From NCBI GenBank assembly GCA_030950285.1, contig JAUZRR010000048.1, positions 1 through 41,402 on the forward strand: DNA of 41,402 nucleotides, read 5' to 3'. Each line of letters begins with the position of its first letter. The stretch's first letter is position 1. Of this stretch, positions 27,928 to 35,824 are shown in pieces. This DNA is from Planctomycetota bacterium (GTDB lineage: Bacteria > Planctomycetota > Phycisphaerae > Phycisphaerales > UBA1924). A program made the translations under genes and the position numbers. Under the pieces are notes generated by a model. It saw nothing but the letters and a program-made list of their open reading frames with translations. It was not told where the DNA came from and ran no database searches.

Positions 27928-28004
27928 GACAGTGCTTGGATGACATGGTGCTTCATAGAGCCCCTCGCGCAAGCATAGAGCCCCTCGCGCAAGCGAGGGG
28001 ACAC
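27875..28004. repeat. Cluster of palindromic elements with an inverted pair (MITE-like)
   Basis: The left end (27875-27900) reads GTCCC...GCGAGGGGCTCT and the right end (27977-28004) reads AGAGCCCCTCGC...GGGGACAC, so the outer ends are imperfect inverted repeats. A partial copy (27957-27974) sits immediately left of the full right-hand palindrome. The perfect hairpin at 27981-28000 has the loop GCAA. The same core is found inside the glycerate kinase gene at 15668-15687. Confidence 0.7.
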
Positions 28005-28046
28005 CAACAACCAGCGGCGCAAAGAAACATAAGAACACAAGACGCT

Positions 28047-28979
28047 CTATCCGACGACGTCGAGCACGCCGACCGGCGGGCACAGCCCGCGCGACGCCGC
28101 CTCACCGAACAGCCGCTCCAGCGCCGCTGTGCCGCGTTCGCCCATGTCGGTGGTCAGGTCGTTGACGTACATCCCGAGATACCGCTCGACGAGCGCATCG
28201 TCCTTCCACTCGGGGCGTTCGCCGACGCGGGCGAGCAGGAACCGCCGGTTCGTGTCGGGGTTGGCCCGGGCGTGCGCGACCGACTCGGTGAGCAGGCTCG
28301 CGATTGTCGCTCCGGCTCCGCTGCCAAACCGTTCGTCGAGGTCACGGCGGACGACATTGAGCCCCAGCGGCAGCAGCAGCCCGGTCTCCTGCTTCCACCA
28401 CGCGCCAAGGTCGGCGACCTCGCGCAGCCCCAGTTCGGCGTGGGTGAGCTGGGCCTCGTGGATGAGTACCCCCGCGTCGGCGCGACCCTCGGCGACGGCG
28501 CCCGCGATTTCGTGGAACGGCATCGCTTCAAACTCGAACGGGCCGTCCATCAGCACCGAGAGCACGCAGAACGCCGTGGTCCGATCGCCCGGCACCGCGA
28601 ACTTCGGGCGCTGCCCCCGCAGGCAGCCGTCGCACATCACGGTCGAGTCCTGCCGCACCACGACCTTGGGTCCGTACCCGTCGCCGAACGAGCCGCCGCA
28701 GGCGGTGATCCGGTAGCGGTCCTGGACAAAGGGATAGGTGAACGCGCTGATCGCGGTGATGTCGAGATCGCCCGTGCTGACGGCCCGCTCGTTGAGCGCC
28801 TGAATGTCAGCCGCGACAGGCTCGAAGGTGTACCCCTGCGTGTCGAGCGTCGGGCGCCCGTCGCTCCCGTCGAGCGGTTGGCCGTCGGCGTTGCGCATCC
28901 CCGCGAGCGGCCACCACATGACCAGGTCGTCGGCATCGGGCGAATGGGCGAGCGTGATCGTCTTGGTGGTGGGAGTCAT
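28047..28979 (-). CDS. mqnD: 1,4-dihydroxy-6-naphthoate synthase (futalosine pathway)
   Basis: MqnD converts cyclic dehypoxanthine futalosine to 1,4-dihydroxy-6-naphthoate in the alternative menaquinone pathway. The 310-residue product has the periplasmic-binding-protein-like fold and MqnA/MqnD motifs: ITLAHSPDADDLVMWWPL at the N terminus, DLDITAISAFTYPF, ACGGSFGDGYGPKVVVR, VPGDRTTAF, AGVLIHEAQLTH and the helical C-terminal region with YLGMYVNDLT. The N-terminal 'SPDxDD' and the substrate-loop serine/threonine residues mark MqnD rather than MqnA. It implies that the organism makes menaquinone by the futalosine route. It is followed upstream by purF on the same strand (45-base gap), a metabolically unrelated neighbour. 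Confidence 0.92.
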   Translation of the reverse strand: MTPTTKTITLAHSPDADDLVMWWPLAGMRNADGQPLDGSDGRPTLDTQGYTFEPVAADIQALNERAVSTGDLDITAISAFTYPFVQDRYRITACGGSFGDGYGPKVVVRQDSTVMCDGCLRGQRPKFAVPGDRTTAFCVLSVLMDGPFEFEAMPFHEIAGAVAEGRADAGVLIHEAQLTHAELGLREVADLGAWWKQETGLLLPLGLNVVRRDLDERFGSGAGATIASLLTESVAHARANPDTNRRFLLARVGERPEWKDDALVERYLGMYVNDLTTDMGERGTAALERLFGEAASRGLCPPVGVLDVVG

Positions 28980-29024
28980 GCTGATTCTCGTCTCGTTTGG
29001 TGAAGTGATCGGGCGTGCGGCTGC

Positions 29025-30557
29025 TCACTTCTCAGCAAAGATCTTCAACTGCCCCGCCTCGCTGATCGGCCCGGTCTCGGGGTTGTCCGGATCGAGCCGG
29101 TACTCCCCGGTCCAGCAGGCCGAGCAGTAGTTGCCCGGTTTGTGGTCCATGCACGCGAGCATGCCGTCGAGTGAGAGGAAGTGGAGGCTGTCCACGCCGA
29201 GGAACTCGCGGATCTCTTCGACGGTACGGTGGGCGGCGATGAGCTGGTCGCGGCTGGCAAAGTCCACGCCGAAGTAGCACGGGTGGCGGATCGGCGGGCA
29301 GGAGATCCGCAGGTGGATTTCTTTCGCCCCGGCGTCGCGGATCTGGGCCATCTTGACCTGCGTCGTCGTGCCGCGGACGACCGAGTCGTCCACGACGATG
29401 ACGCGTTGCCCGCGGACGATCTCTTCGACGACGTTGAGCTTGAGCCGCACCGCAGCCCGCCGGGCCTCGGGCGTCGGTTTGATGAACGTGCGGCCGACGT
29501 ACCGGTTGGGGACGATCCCCTCGCGGTAGGGCAGCCCGCTGGCCCGGGCGTAGCCGTTGGCGGCCGATCGTCCCGAGTCGGGCATCGGCATGATAAAGTC
29601 GGCGTCCACCGGCGCCTCGCGGGCGAGGCGTTCGCCGAGTGTCTCGCGGACCCGCTGGACGTTCTGGCCGAAGACGTTGCTCGCCGGGCTGGCAAAGTAG
29701 ACGTGCTCGAACGCGCAGTGCGCCGGCTGGGCGCTGTGGTCGGTAAACCGGCGCGACCGCACCCCCTCGCTGTCGATCGTGATGATCTCGCCGGGCTCGA
29801 CCTCGCGGACAAACGTCGCGCCGATCACGTGCAGCGCGACGGTCTCGCTCGCCACGACGTGGTACGTCTTGCCGTCCTCTTCGATCTTGCCGAGCACCAG
29901 CGGCCGCCACCCCCAGGGGTCGCGGGCCGCTTCGATCCGATCGGGGAACAGGAAGACCAGCGAGAACGCCCCCTGCAACCGGCGGAGCGTCGCGGCGAGC
30001 GGGTCGGCCTGCGACTGCTGCTGGGGCGAGGCGAGCAGGTGGACGATGACCTCGGTGTCGCTGGTGGTGTGAAAGATGTGCCCGGCCTGCTCGAAGTCTT
30101 TGCGGTGGGCCTCGGCGTTGATGAGGTTCCCGTTGTGGGCGACCGCGACCTGCCCGCCGACAAACGACTGGAGCAGCGGCTGGGCGTTGCAGGCTTTGGA
30201 CCCGCCGGTGGTCGAGTAGCGGTTGTGCCCGATCGCCCCGGCCGGGCCTGCGCGTTGCAACCGTTGCAGCGTGTCGTCGTCAAAGACATCGGCGACCAGC
30301 CCCATCCCGACGGTCGCGGTGAGGGTCGAGCCGTCGGAGACCGCGATCCCGGCCGATTCCTGCCCCCGGTGCTGCTGGGCGTAGAGCCCGAGGTAGGACA
30401 GGTGGACGCTGTTTGGGTGTCCCCACAGCCCGAAGACGCCGCACTTCTCTTTGGGTCCCTGGTCGCGGGTGCCCGGGCGGAAGCCGCGCGGCTCCGACCC
30501 ACGGCGTGAAGAGCACGGCCCGGCCTCGGCAACTGGAAGGTGGATGTCGGGGTGCAT
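29025..30557 (-). CDS. purF: Amidophosphoribosyltransferase, propeptide and Fe-S type
   Basis: Catalyses the first committed step of purine synthesis, making phosphoribosylamine from PRPP and glutamine. The 510-residue product begins with a 38-residue propeptide ending before CGVFGLWG. Cys39 becomes the N-terminal glutaminase nucleophile after cleavage. The glutaminase domain contains YLGLYAQQHRGQES and HNGNLIN; the phosphoribosyltransferase PRPP loop is VIVVDDSVVRGTT. Four cysteines at the expected places (AHCAFEHVY, SCPP, and CSAC near the C terminus) match the [4Fe-4S] ligands of the Bacillus-type enzyme, so oxygen-sensitive stability is likely. The ATG at 30557 gives the usual propeptide. 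Upstream is a C-rich leader without a Shine-Dalgarno. Confidence 0.96.
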   Translation of the reverse strand: MHPDIHLPVAEAGPCSSRRGSEPRGFRPGTRDQGPKEKCGVFGLWGHPNSVHLSYLGLYAQQHRGQESAGIAVSDGSTLTATVGMGLVADVFDDDTLQRLQRAGPAGAIGHNRYSTTGGSKACNAQPLLQSFVGGQVAVAHNGNLINAEAHRKDFEQAGHIFHTTSDTEVIVHLLASPQQQSQADPLAATLRRLQGAFSLVFLFPDRIEAARDPWGWRPLVLGKIEEDGKTYHVVASETVALHVIGATFVREVEPGEIITIDSEGVRSRRFTDHSAQPAHCAFEHVYFASPASNVFGQNVQRVRETLGERLAREAPVDADFIMPMPDSGRSAANGYARASGLPYREGIVPNRYVGRTFIKPTPEARRAAVRLKLNVVEEIVRGQRVIVVDDSVVRGTTTQVKMAQIRDAGAKEIHLRISCPPIRHPCYFGVDFASRDQLIAAHRTVEEIREFLGVDSLHFLSLDGMLACMDHKPGNYCSACWTGEYRLDPDNPETGPISEAGQLKIFAEK

Positions 30558-30605
30558 GGGGGGGGGAGGGGTGGGGGGTGGGGGGTGGGTTGGGGGGTGG
30601 GGGTT
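30558..30605 (+). repeat. G-run tract with G-quadruplex potential abutting the purF start
   Basis: Almost uninterrupted G with isolated T or A, made of many runs of three to nine G (for example GGGGTGGGGGGTGGGGGG). It starts one base upstream of the purF start codon, on the strand opposite to the purF coding sense. The purF leader is therefore C-rich and the template strand is G-rich. Confidence 0.85.
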
Positions 30606-30659
30606 GGCAGGCCTTGTGTTTGAGGGGGTCGGGCAGAGTCTAGCCGGGGGGGAGGAGGG

Positions 30660-30692
30660 GCAAATGGCAAAGAGCAAATGGCAAATGGCAAA
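30660..30692 (+). repeat. Short tandem repeat of CAAATGG/CAAAGAG
   Basis: Five tandem-like 7-base units (GGCAAATGGCAAAGAGCAAA then TGGCAAATGGCAAAT) occur between purF and the 21-bp array. No coding sense is apparent. Confidence 0.6.
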
Positions 30693-30715
30693 TCAAGACT
30701 GTCACGCCTCCGGCT

Positions 30716-31063
30716 TTGCCATGTGTTCCACCCCGAACAGCCGCCGAAGCGCAACAAAGAACACCACACAGATTCCCGGGTGGGGCATCCCGGACCCCGG
30801 GCGGGGCACACCTTGAGCCGTGGTGGAAGGAAGAGCCTTTTTTGGCCGTTTGGGCCGCTTCGGCCATCCGGTTGAGGGGCCGGGCGGTCGCGTGGACGAC
30901 AAAAGTGATCGCTGAGCAGACAAAAGTGATCGAGGAGAAGACCCACTCGATCGAGGAGCAGACAAAAGTGATCGAGGAGAAGACCTACTCGATCGAGGAG
31001 CAGACAAAAGTGATCGAGGAGAAGACCTACTCGACCGAGGAACAGACAAAAGTGATCGAGTGA
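30716..31063 (+). CDS. Possible coiled-coil protein encoded by a 21-bp repeat array (doubtful)
   Basis: A 115-codon frame. Its last 56 residues are eight seven-residue repeats of the form TKVIEEQ/TYSIEEK, a regular heptad with Val/Ile at core positions and Glu/Lys at outer ones, ending in a stop inside the last unit. The first 60 residues are Pro/Arg-rich and not protein-like, and there is no Shine-Dalgarno before the ATG. The other five frames through the array are also open, so the frame may be accidental. If translated, the tail would form a charged coiled coil. Confidence 0.25.
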   Translation: MPCVPPRTAAEAQQRTPHRFPGGASRTPGGAHLEPWWKEEPFLAVWAASAIRLRGRAVAWTTKVIAEQTKVIEEKTHSIEEQTKVIEEKTYSIEEQTKVIEEKTYSTEEQTKVIE

Positions 31064-31065
31064 GA
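30898..31065. repeat. Eight-unit 21-bp tandem array with alternating unit types
   Basis: Units start every 21 bases from 30898. Two unit types alternate, one beginning GACAAAAGTGATCGAGGAG and one beginning GACCTACTCGATCGAGGAG, so the higher-order period is 42. Copies of the same type are almost identical (only 0-3 differences, except at the ends), indicating recent expansion. There are no spacers. Confidence 0.92.
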
Positions 31066-31111
31066 GACCCACCGGATCGAGAAACAGCCCTCCCCGGCCC
31101 GTGCAACCCCG

Positions 31112-31174
31112 CCCCCTCACCCCCCTCACCCCTCTCACCCCTCTCACCCCTCTCACCCCCCTCACCCCCCTCAC
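31112..31174 (-). repeat. Seven-unit 9-bp C-rich tandem repeat, G-quadruplex-capable on the minus strand
   Basis: Seven exact 9-base steps alternate between CCCCCTCAC (31112, 31121, 31157, 31166) and CCCTCTCAC (31130, 31139, 31148). The minus strand has many runs of three to six G separated by TGA or AGAG. Confidence 0.9.
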
Positions 31175-31224
31175 CCCCCGGCTTGACCCGGACGCCCGGG
31201 AGCCCTTCAATCCCGTCCCCGGGA

Positions 31225-31248
31225 AGACACGGTGTGTCCACAGTGTCT
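31225..31248 (+). promoter_or_regulatory. Hairpin in the rpsD leader region
   Basis: AGACAC (31225-31230) pairs with GTGTCT (31243-31248), and inside it TGTG/CACA continues the stem after a GG bulge. It lies about 150 bases upstream of the rpsD start. S4 is known to bind its own leader RNA in several bacteria, but no pseudoknot homologous to those is recognisable, so this may equally be an operator or a stray palindrome. Confidence 0.3.
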
Positions 31249-31395
31249 CAATGCCCGGATCGGTACTCGGCCCGCAGTCGCGGTCGTCGGCCGGTCGCCA
31301 CAGACCCGGGGGGATGTCGAGATGTCTCGGCACCAGTACAAGTTTCGTGGCACAGACCGCCCGACCCGGCGGTCCCAGACGGATGGAGTATCCAC

Positions 31396-31995
31396 ATGGC
31401 TCGTTACACAGGTCCCAAGGTCAAGCTGTCCCGTCGCGTCGGCGTGCCGATCGCCGACATCCCCAAGCACACCTCCAAGCGTGCCCTCAACCCCAACGGC
31501 ATCCACGGCTACCGTGGCCGCCGGCTCCGGGCCTACGGCATCCGCCTCAACGAAAAACAGAAACTCCGCTACCACTACGGGATGCTCGAAAAGCAGTTCC
31601 GCCTCACCGTGGACGAAGCCTCGCGGCGTCCGGGCAACACCGGCGAGATCCTGTTGCAGCTGCTCGAACAACGGCTCGACAACGTGATCCGTCGCGCCGG
31701 TCTGGCCCGCACCATCTGGGCCGCTCGGCAGATGGTCGCCCACGGGCACGTCCTCCTCAACGGTCGCAAGACCGACCGCCCGAGCTGCCAGGTCGGCGTG
31801 GGCGACACGATCACCCTCAAGACCGGTATCCACAAGCTCGCCCGCGAGAGCATGGAGACGCTCGCGGGGCACGAGGTGCCCGGGTGGATCGAGTTCAACC
31901 CGTCGGAGCTCACGATCAAGATCGGGGCCAGCCCCACCTCGGACCAGACGCCCTTCGACGTGAACACCAACCTCATCGTCGAGTTCTACCGCTGA
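31396..31995 (+). CDS. rpsD: 30S ribosomal protein S4
   Basis: S4 is a primary 16S rRNA-binding protein that organises the 5' domain of the small subunit. The 199-residue product opens with MARYTGPKVKLSRRVGVPI. It carries the RRLRAYGIRLNEKQKLRYHYG segment typical of S4 without the N-terminal zinc cysteines, and contains the S4 RNA-binding domain EQRLDNVIRRAGLARTIWAARQMVAHGHVLLNG (about residues 93-127). Length is normal. GGATGGAG precedes the ATG at 31396. It is monocistronic here rather than in the usual rpsM-rpsK-rpsD-rpoA operon. Confidence 0.97.
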   Translation: MARYTGPKVKLSRRVGVPIADIPKHTSKRALNPNGIHGYRGRRLRAYGIRLNEKQKLRYHYGMLEKQFRLTVDEASRRPGNTGEILLQLLEQRLDNVIRRAGLARTIWAARQMVAHGHVLLNGRKTDRPSCQVGVGDTITLKTGIHKLARESMETLAGHEVPGWIEFNPSELTIKIGASPTSDQTPFDVNTNLIVEFYR

Positions 31996-32098
31996 TGAAT
32001 CTTCTCGGCCGGACCCATCGCGGGCGGCCGGGCGGCTCACGCACCGCGTCCCCCACCGCGCCCCCCACCGCGCCCCCAGTGCGCGCACGGAATCTTCC

Positions 32099-34189
32099 AT
32101 GCTGAAGGCGATTCGTAAGTACAACAAGCTCATTCTCGGTGTCGGCGGCACTCTGCTGCTGATCGCCTTCCTCATGCCCCAGGCGATCCAGCAGCTCGGG
32201 CAGGCGTCCAAGGGCAAGGCCGTCGGCACGATGGGCGGGCACAAGATCACCCTCGCCGAGCACGACCGGGCGACGCGAGAACTCAAAGCGGTCGAGGACT
32301 TCTACAGCGAGCTGAGCGCCTTCGGTGTCGGGTACCCGCTCGGGGGCTTGAACCGGGACGAGAAAGTCGCCCACTGGATGCTGCTCACCCACGAAGCCGA
32401 GCAGGCCGGGATGGTCGGCGGCGCCGACGAGGGCGCACAGCTCTTGCCGCTCTTTGCCCAGCAGATCGTCCAGAACAGCTTCCAACAGCTCTTCGGCAGC
32501 CAGGCCAACCGGTACATGCAGACCAACCCCGAAGAGGTCCGCACCCGCGAAGCAGAGGCGCTGCAGTTTCTTGGCCGCATCAAGCTTCAGGTCGCCAACC
32601 AGGCCCGCCTGATGGAGACCGAGTTTGACCAGACCCTCGCCAAGCTCCAGGGCGTGCTGCGCATGCTCAACGCCTACCGGTACGCCGAGCGACTCTCCGA
32701 CAGCCAGACCATGCTGATCGCACAACGGCTCGGCGATTCGGTCATCGTCGATGCGGCGATGCTCTCGGCCAGGCGGCTCATCGACGAAACGATCGAGCCC
32801 ACACCCGAACAACTCCGCGAGCACTTCGACCGGTTCCGCGAGCTGCGGATCGGGGAGGGTGAGTTCGGGATCGGGTACAAGCTGCCCCCCCGCGTCAAGG
32901 TCGAGTGGCTCGAGCTCAGCCCCCGCGCGATCAGCAACGTGCTCACGGTCTCGCTCATCGAAGCGACCAAACTCTGGCAGCAGAACCGCGACAGGTTCCC
33001 CGGCGAGTTCGACGCCGAGCGTGAGAAGATCGACAGCGAACTCAAGAACGCCGAGCTTGCCAAAGTCATGGGCACCGCCGAGTCTGTCATCCGCTCGGCG
33101 ATCCTCTCGGCCGTGCGAACCCTCGAGATCGAGGGGGACGGCACCTACCGCGTGCTTCCCGACGACTGGGCGTCACGCAAGCCGGACTTTCTCAAGATTG
33201 CAGATCAGGTTGTCGCGACGGTGCAAGAAGCCCACGGCCTGACCATCCCGACCCCAGCGGTCTATGTCCGCGACGGGTCATGGCTCGACGGCGGGATGCT
33301 CAGCAAACAGCCGGGCATCGGCGCGGCGACCGTGCGGTTCGGACGCCAGACCGCGGAGTTTCCCGGGCTGGTGATGGCGGTACGCGAGCTTGCGGGGGAT
33401 TCGATTCTCGGCCTGCAGGTCGGTGTCCCGTCCACGGACCTCGTGCTCGAGAGCCCGGACCGTTCCCGGTACTACTTCACCGTCCTCGACGCCGCGGCCG
33501 AGTCGGTCCCCGATTCGCCCGATGACCTGCTCGACCCCGAACGTCTCACCGCCGACTGGCTTGCGCTGCAGAGGTACCGTGAGCTGACCAACCGGACCGA
33601 CGAGTTCGCGGCGCTGGTCGAGGCCGAGGGCATGACGGCCTTTGCCGAGAGCTTCGGGGAGTATGTCCCCAAGAGCAACATCGTGGGCTACGAGCCCGAG
33701 CCGCAGCCCCGCGTGACAGTGAGCACGCGCGCCCGTATCACCAGCGAGGGCACCAGCGGCCTGCGCGGGCTGGACAACAACGAAACAGTCATCCGCGAGG
33801 TGCTCGCCCGGACCGCCACCATCGACCCGCTCTCGCCCATCGAGGACGTGCCGCTGCCCGACCGGATCGTCGACGTGCAGGTGCCCGAGGTGCTGACGGT
33901 GCTGGTCACCCAGATCCAGCGGATCGAGCCGCTGACCAGGGAACTCATGCCCGTGTTCGTGCGGTACGCCCAGCAAGAGCACATCCGCGAGACCTTCCCG
34001 ACCGGGATGCCAATCCCCTACCGCTACGACATCCTCAAGCGGAGGCACGGGTTCTCGCTGAACGACCGCGACGACGAAGACGCCGCATCGACAGTGGACG
34101 CAGCCGCCGATGCAGATGCCGACGCCGACGAGACGCCCGCAAATGAGGGCGATGCAACAACCGAGGACGGCTCAAGTCAGGACGACTGA
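32099..34189 (+). CDS. Membrane-anchored SurA/PpiD-like periplasmic protein
   Basis: A 696-residue protein with one N-terminal membrane helix (LILGVGGTLLLIAFLMPQAI, about residues 11-30), so the bulk should face the periplasm. The layout matches PpiD/SurA-type folding factors: a helical chaperone-like N-terminal part with the GTMGGHKITLAEHDR opening, and long helices with repeated AEALQFLGRIKLQ segments. Middle domains follow (LVMAVRELAGDSILGLQVGVPSTDLVLE; DRSRYYFTVLDAA). No canonical parvulin active-site block is evident, so peptidyl-prolyl isomerase activity is uncertain. The C-terminal 40 residues are acidic (Asp/Glu/Ala). It follows rpsD by 103 bases and ends convergently with the MATE gene. 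Confidence 0.75.
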   Translation: MLKAIRKYNKLILGVGGTLLLIAFLMPQAIQQLGQASKGKAVGTMGGHKITLAEHDRATRELKAVEDFYSELSAFGVGYPLGGLNRDEKVAHWMLLTHEAEQAGMVGGADEGAQLLPLFAQQIVQNSFQQLFGSQANRYMQTNPEEVRTREAEALQFLGRIKLQVANQARLMETEFDQTLAKLQGVLRMLNAYRYAERLSDSQTMLIAQRLGDSVIVDAAMLSARRLIDETIEPTPEQLREHFDRFRELRIGEGEFGIGYKLPPRVKVEWLELSPRAISNVLTVSLIEATKLWQQNRDRFPGEFDAEREKIDSELKNAELAKVMGTAESVIRSAILSAVRTLEIEGDGTYRVLPDDWASRKPDFLKIADQVVATVQEAHGLTIPTPAVYVRDGSWLDGGMLSKQPGIGAATVRFGRQTAEFPGLVMAVRELAGDSILGLQVGVPSTDLVLESPDRSRYYFTVLDAAAESVPDSPDDLLDPERLTADWLALQRYRELTNRTDEFAALVEAEGMTAFAESFGEYVPKSNIVGYEPEPQPRVTVSTRARITSEGTSGLRGLDNNETVIREVLARTATIDPLSPIEDVPLPDRIVDVQVPEVLTVLVTQIQRIEPLTRELMPVFVRYAQQEHIRETFPTGMPIPYRYDILKRRHGFSLNDRDDEDAASTVDAAADADADADETPANEGDATTEDGSSQDD

Positions 34190-34234
34190 GGTTGGCAGCC
34201 CGAGGGACGGAGGGTTCTGCACCGGCGCGCCCTG

Positions 34235-35812
34235 TCACACCCGGCTCTTCGTCCATCCGCCCTGCACAAACCGGCTGACAAACAGCACTCCCCGCAAGAG
34301 CAACTCGATGGACAGCCCGACCCACAGCCATCGAAGGCTCGGCTCGTCGCGGAACGGGTTCTCAAGGACCGTGCCGTCGGGCAGCGGCATGTCCACGCCG
34401 GAGAAGACGTACGCCAGCGGCAGCCGGAGCAGGTAGGTCGTCGCCCAGGTGATGACGAACACAACTTTCATGTCGCCGACTCCCCGCAGGGCACCGCGGA
34501 CAACAATCGCCAACGCGAACGGGACCTGCACCAGGCCGGCGATCCGCAGCACACCCGGCACCACCTCCATGTGCTCGGGCTGTGAGCTGAGCAACGCCAC
34601 AAGCTGTTCGGGGATCGTGATAAACATGATCCCGAGCGACCCCATGACGACCGCCGCGATCATCGCGCACCAGACCACCGCGAGCCTCGCCATCCTCGGG
34701 CTGCCCGCGCCGAGATACTGCCCCGCGAGGGTTGCCGCGGCGAGGCTCATCGCAAAGCCCGGCATAAAGCTGAACGCCTCGATGCGGATCGCCAGCATGT
34801 GCGCGCCCGCGATGCCGTCGGTCTGGCTCAGGTTGATCACGAACGCGAAGACGAGGAAGTTGCCGACCCACATCCCGAAGGTCTCGAAGAAGTTGGGCAA
34901 CCCCACGCGGACCAGCCGCCGCATCGTGTGCCAGTGCGCGCGGAGCCTGCGCCGCCGGAGTTGCACCCCCCCAGCCCCGCGCACCAGCAACCCCAGCACA
35001 ATCAAACACCCGACCGCGTTGGCAATCACCGTGCCCCACGCGATGCCCAGCACCCCGAGATCAAACGGGAACGGGTTGCGCAGCAGCACCTCGGTGGTGC
35101 CGACACCGTCATGGGTCACCAGCCGCGAGAGGTCCTCGCCGCAGAGGCTCCAGCTGATGACGATGTTGACCACGTTGACGATCACCATCGCCCACAGCGG
35201 GCGGATCGAATCGCCCGCCCCCCGCAGCGAAGCGATCCCCGCCATCAGCACTGCCATAAAGGGTGTGCCCGCCGCAACAATCTGAAGGTACGCCGTAAAC
35301 GCATCGGCCCCGGCCTGGCTCTTAGTCAGCGCCCCGGCGATGTGCGGCGCGACACCCGCAAAGACCACCGCGACGATCGTGCCGAGTGTCACCGCGAGCA
35401 GCAGCGATTGCCCGACCGCAGCATTCGCGACCGCGAGCCTGCCCCGCCCGATGCTCCGGCTGACCAGCGCGGTCGTGCCCACGCTGATCGCCATCATGAT
35501 CAGCCCCATAAACCAGAGGATGTACGCCGCGCTCCCGACCGCGTCGGTCTCGGGCACGCCGAGCTGCGCCGAGAGCATCGTGTCCACCAGCCCGACAAAC
35601 GAGTTGAGAAACGACTCGATCAGGATCGGCCAGCACAGCACCCAGATCGCAGTCCCCATCCCCATCCCGGCAAGCCGGCCGGTCTTGAGCGTGCCGTCGG
35701 CGCGGAGCCCCGGCGCCATCTCGTCGGGCCTGGGTGTGAACGTGCCGCTGAGCCCGCGCCAGTCGCCGAGAGTAAGGATTCGGCGTCGGATTCGGGATCG
35801 AAACTTTCGCAC
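34235..35812 (-). CDS. MATE-family efflux transporter
   Basis: A multidrug/toxin extrusion-type cation-coupled exporter in the inner membrane. The 525-residue frame shows about 12 membrane helices. It contains the family motifs WPILIESFLNSFVGLVDTMLSAQLG in helix 1, GTTALVSRSIGRGRLAVANAAVGQS, LRGAGDSIRPLWAMVIVNVVNIV, and in the second half GLPNFFETFGMWVGNFLVF and GALRGVGDMKVVFVITWATTYLLRLPLAYVF. The GTG start at 35812 lies 12 bases after the stop of the B12/GTPase gene. An ATG at residue 32 (35719) is an alternative that still includes all helices. Substrate unknown. Confidence 0.92.
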   Translation of the reverse strand: MRKFRSRIRRRILTLGDWRGLSGTFTPRPDEMAPGLRADGTLKTGRLAGMGMGTAIWVLCWPILIESFLNSFVGLVDTMLSAQLGVPETDAVGSAAYILWFMGLIMMAISVGTTALVSRSIGRGRLAVANAAVGQSLLLAVTLGTIVAVVFAGVAPHIAGALTKSQAGADAFTAYLQIVAAGTPFMAVLMAGIASLRGAGDSIRPLWAMVIVNVVNIVISWSLCGEDLSRLVTHDGVGTTEVLLRNPFPFDLGVLGIAWGTVIANAVGCLIVLGLLVRGAGGVQLRRRRLRAHWHTMRRLVRVGLPNFFETFGMWVGNFLVFAFVINLSQTDGIAGAHMLAIRIEAFSFMPGFAMSLAAATLAGQYLGAGSPRMARLAVVWCAMIAAVVMGSLGIMFITIPEQLVALLSSQPEHMEVVPGVLRIAGLVQVPFALAIVVRGALRGVGDMKVVFVITWATTYLLRLPLAYVFSGVDMPLPDGTVLENPFRDEPSLRWLWVGLSIELLLRGVLFVSRFVQGGWTKSRV

Positions 35813-35824
35813 AGCGAGCGGATG

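Larger units (their letters stand above)
30558..31395. other. Long repeat-filled divergent region between purF and rpsD
   Basis: These 838 bases must contain the purF and rpsD promoters but hold no convincing gene. In order: a G-run tract next to purF (30558-30605), a 7-bp caaatgg repeat (30660-30692), a stretch with weak hairpins, a 21-bp tandem array (30898-31065), a C-rich 9-bp array (31112-31174) and a hairpin before rpsD (31225-31248). An open plus-strand frame 30716-31063 is carried by the array (see that entry). Confidence 0.75.

Noticed and set aside
30898..31065. CRISPR-like repeat array
   Set aside because: The alternating units are both repeated, so neither type is a spacer; no cas genes.
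32041..32090. Tandem CCCACCGCGCC repeat between rpsD and the PpiD-like gene
   Set aside because: Only two to three imperfect units, too short to treat as an array; likely local C-rich slippage.
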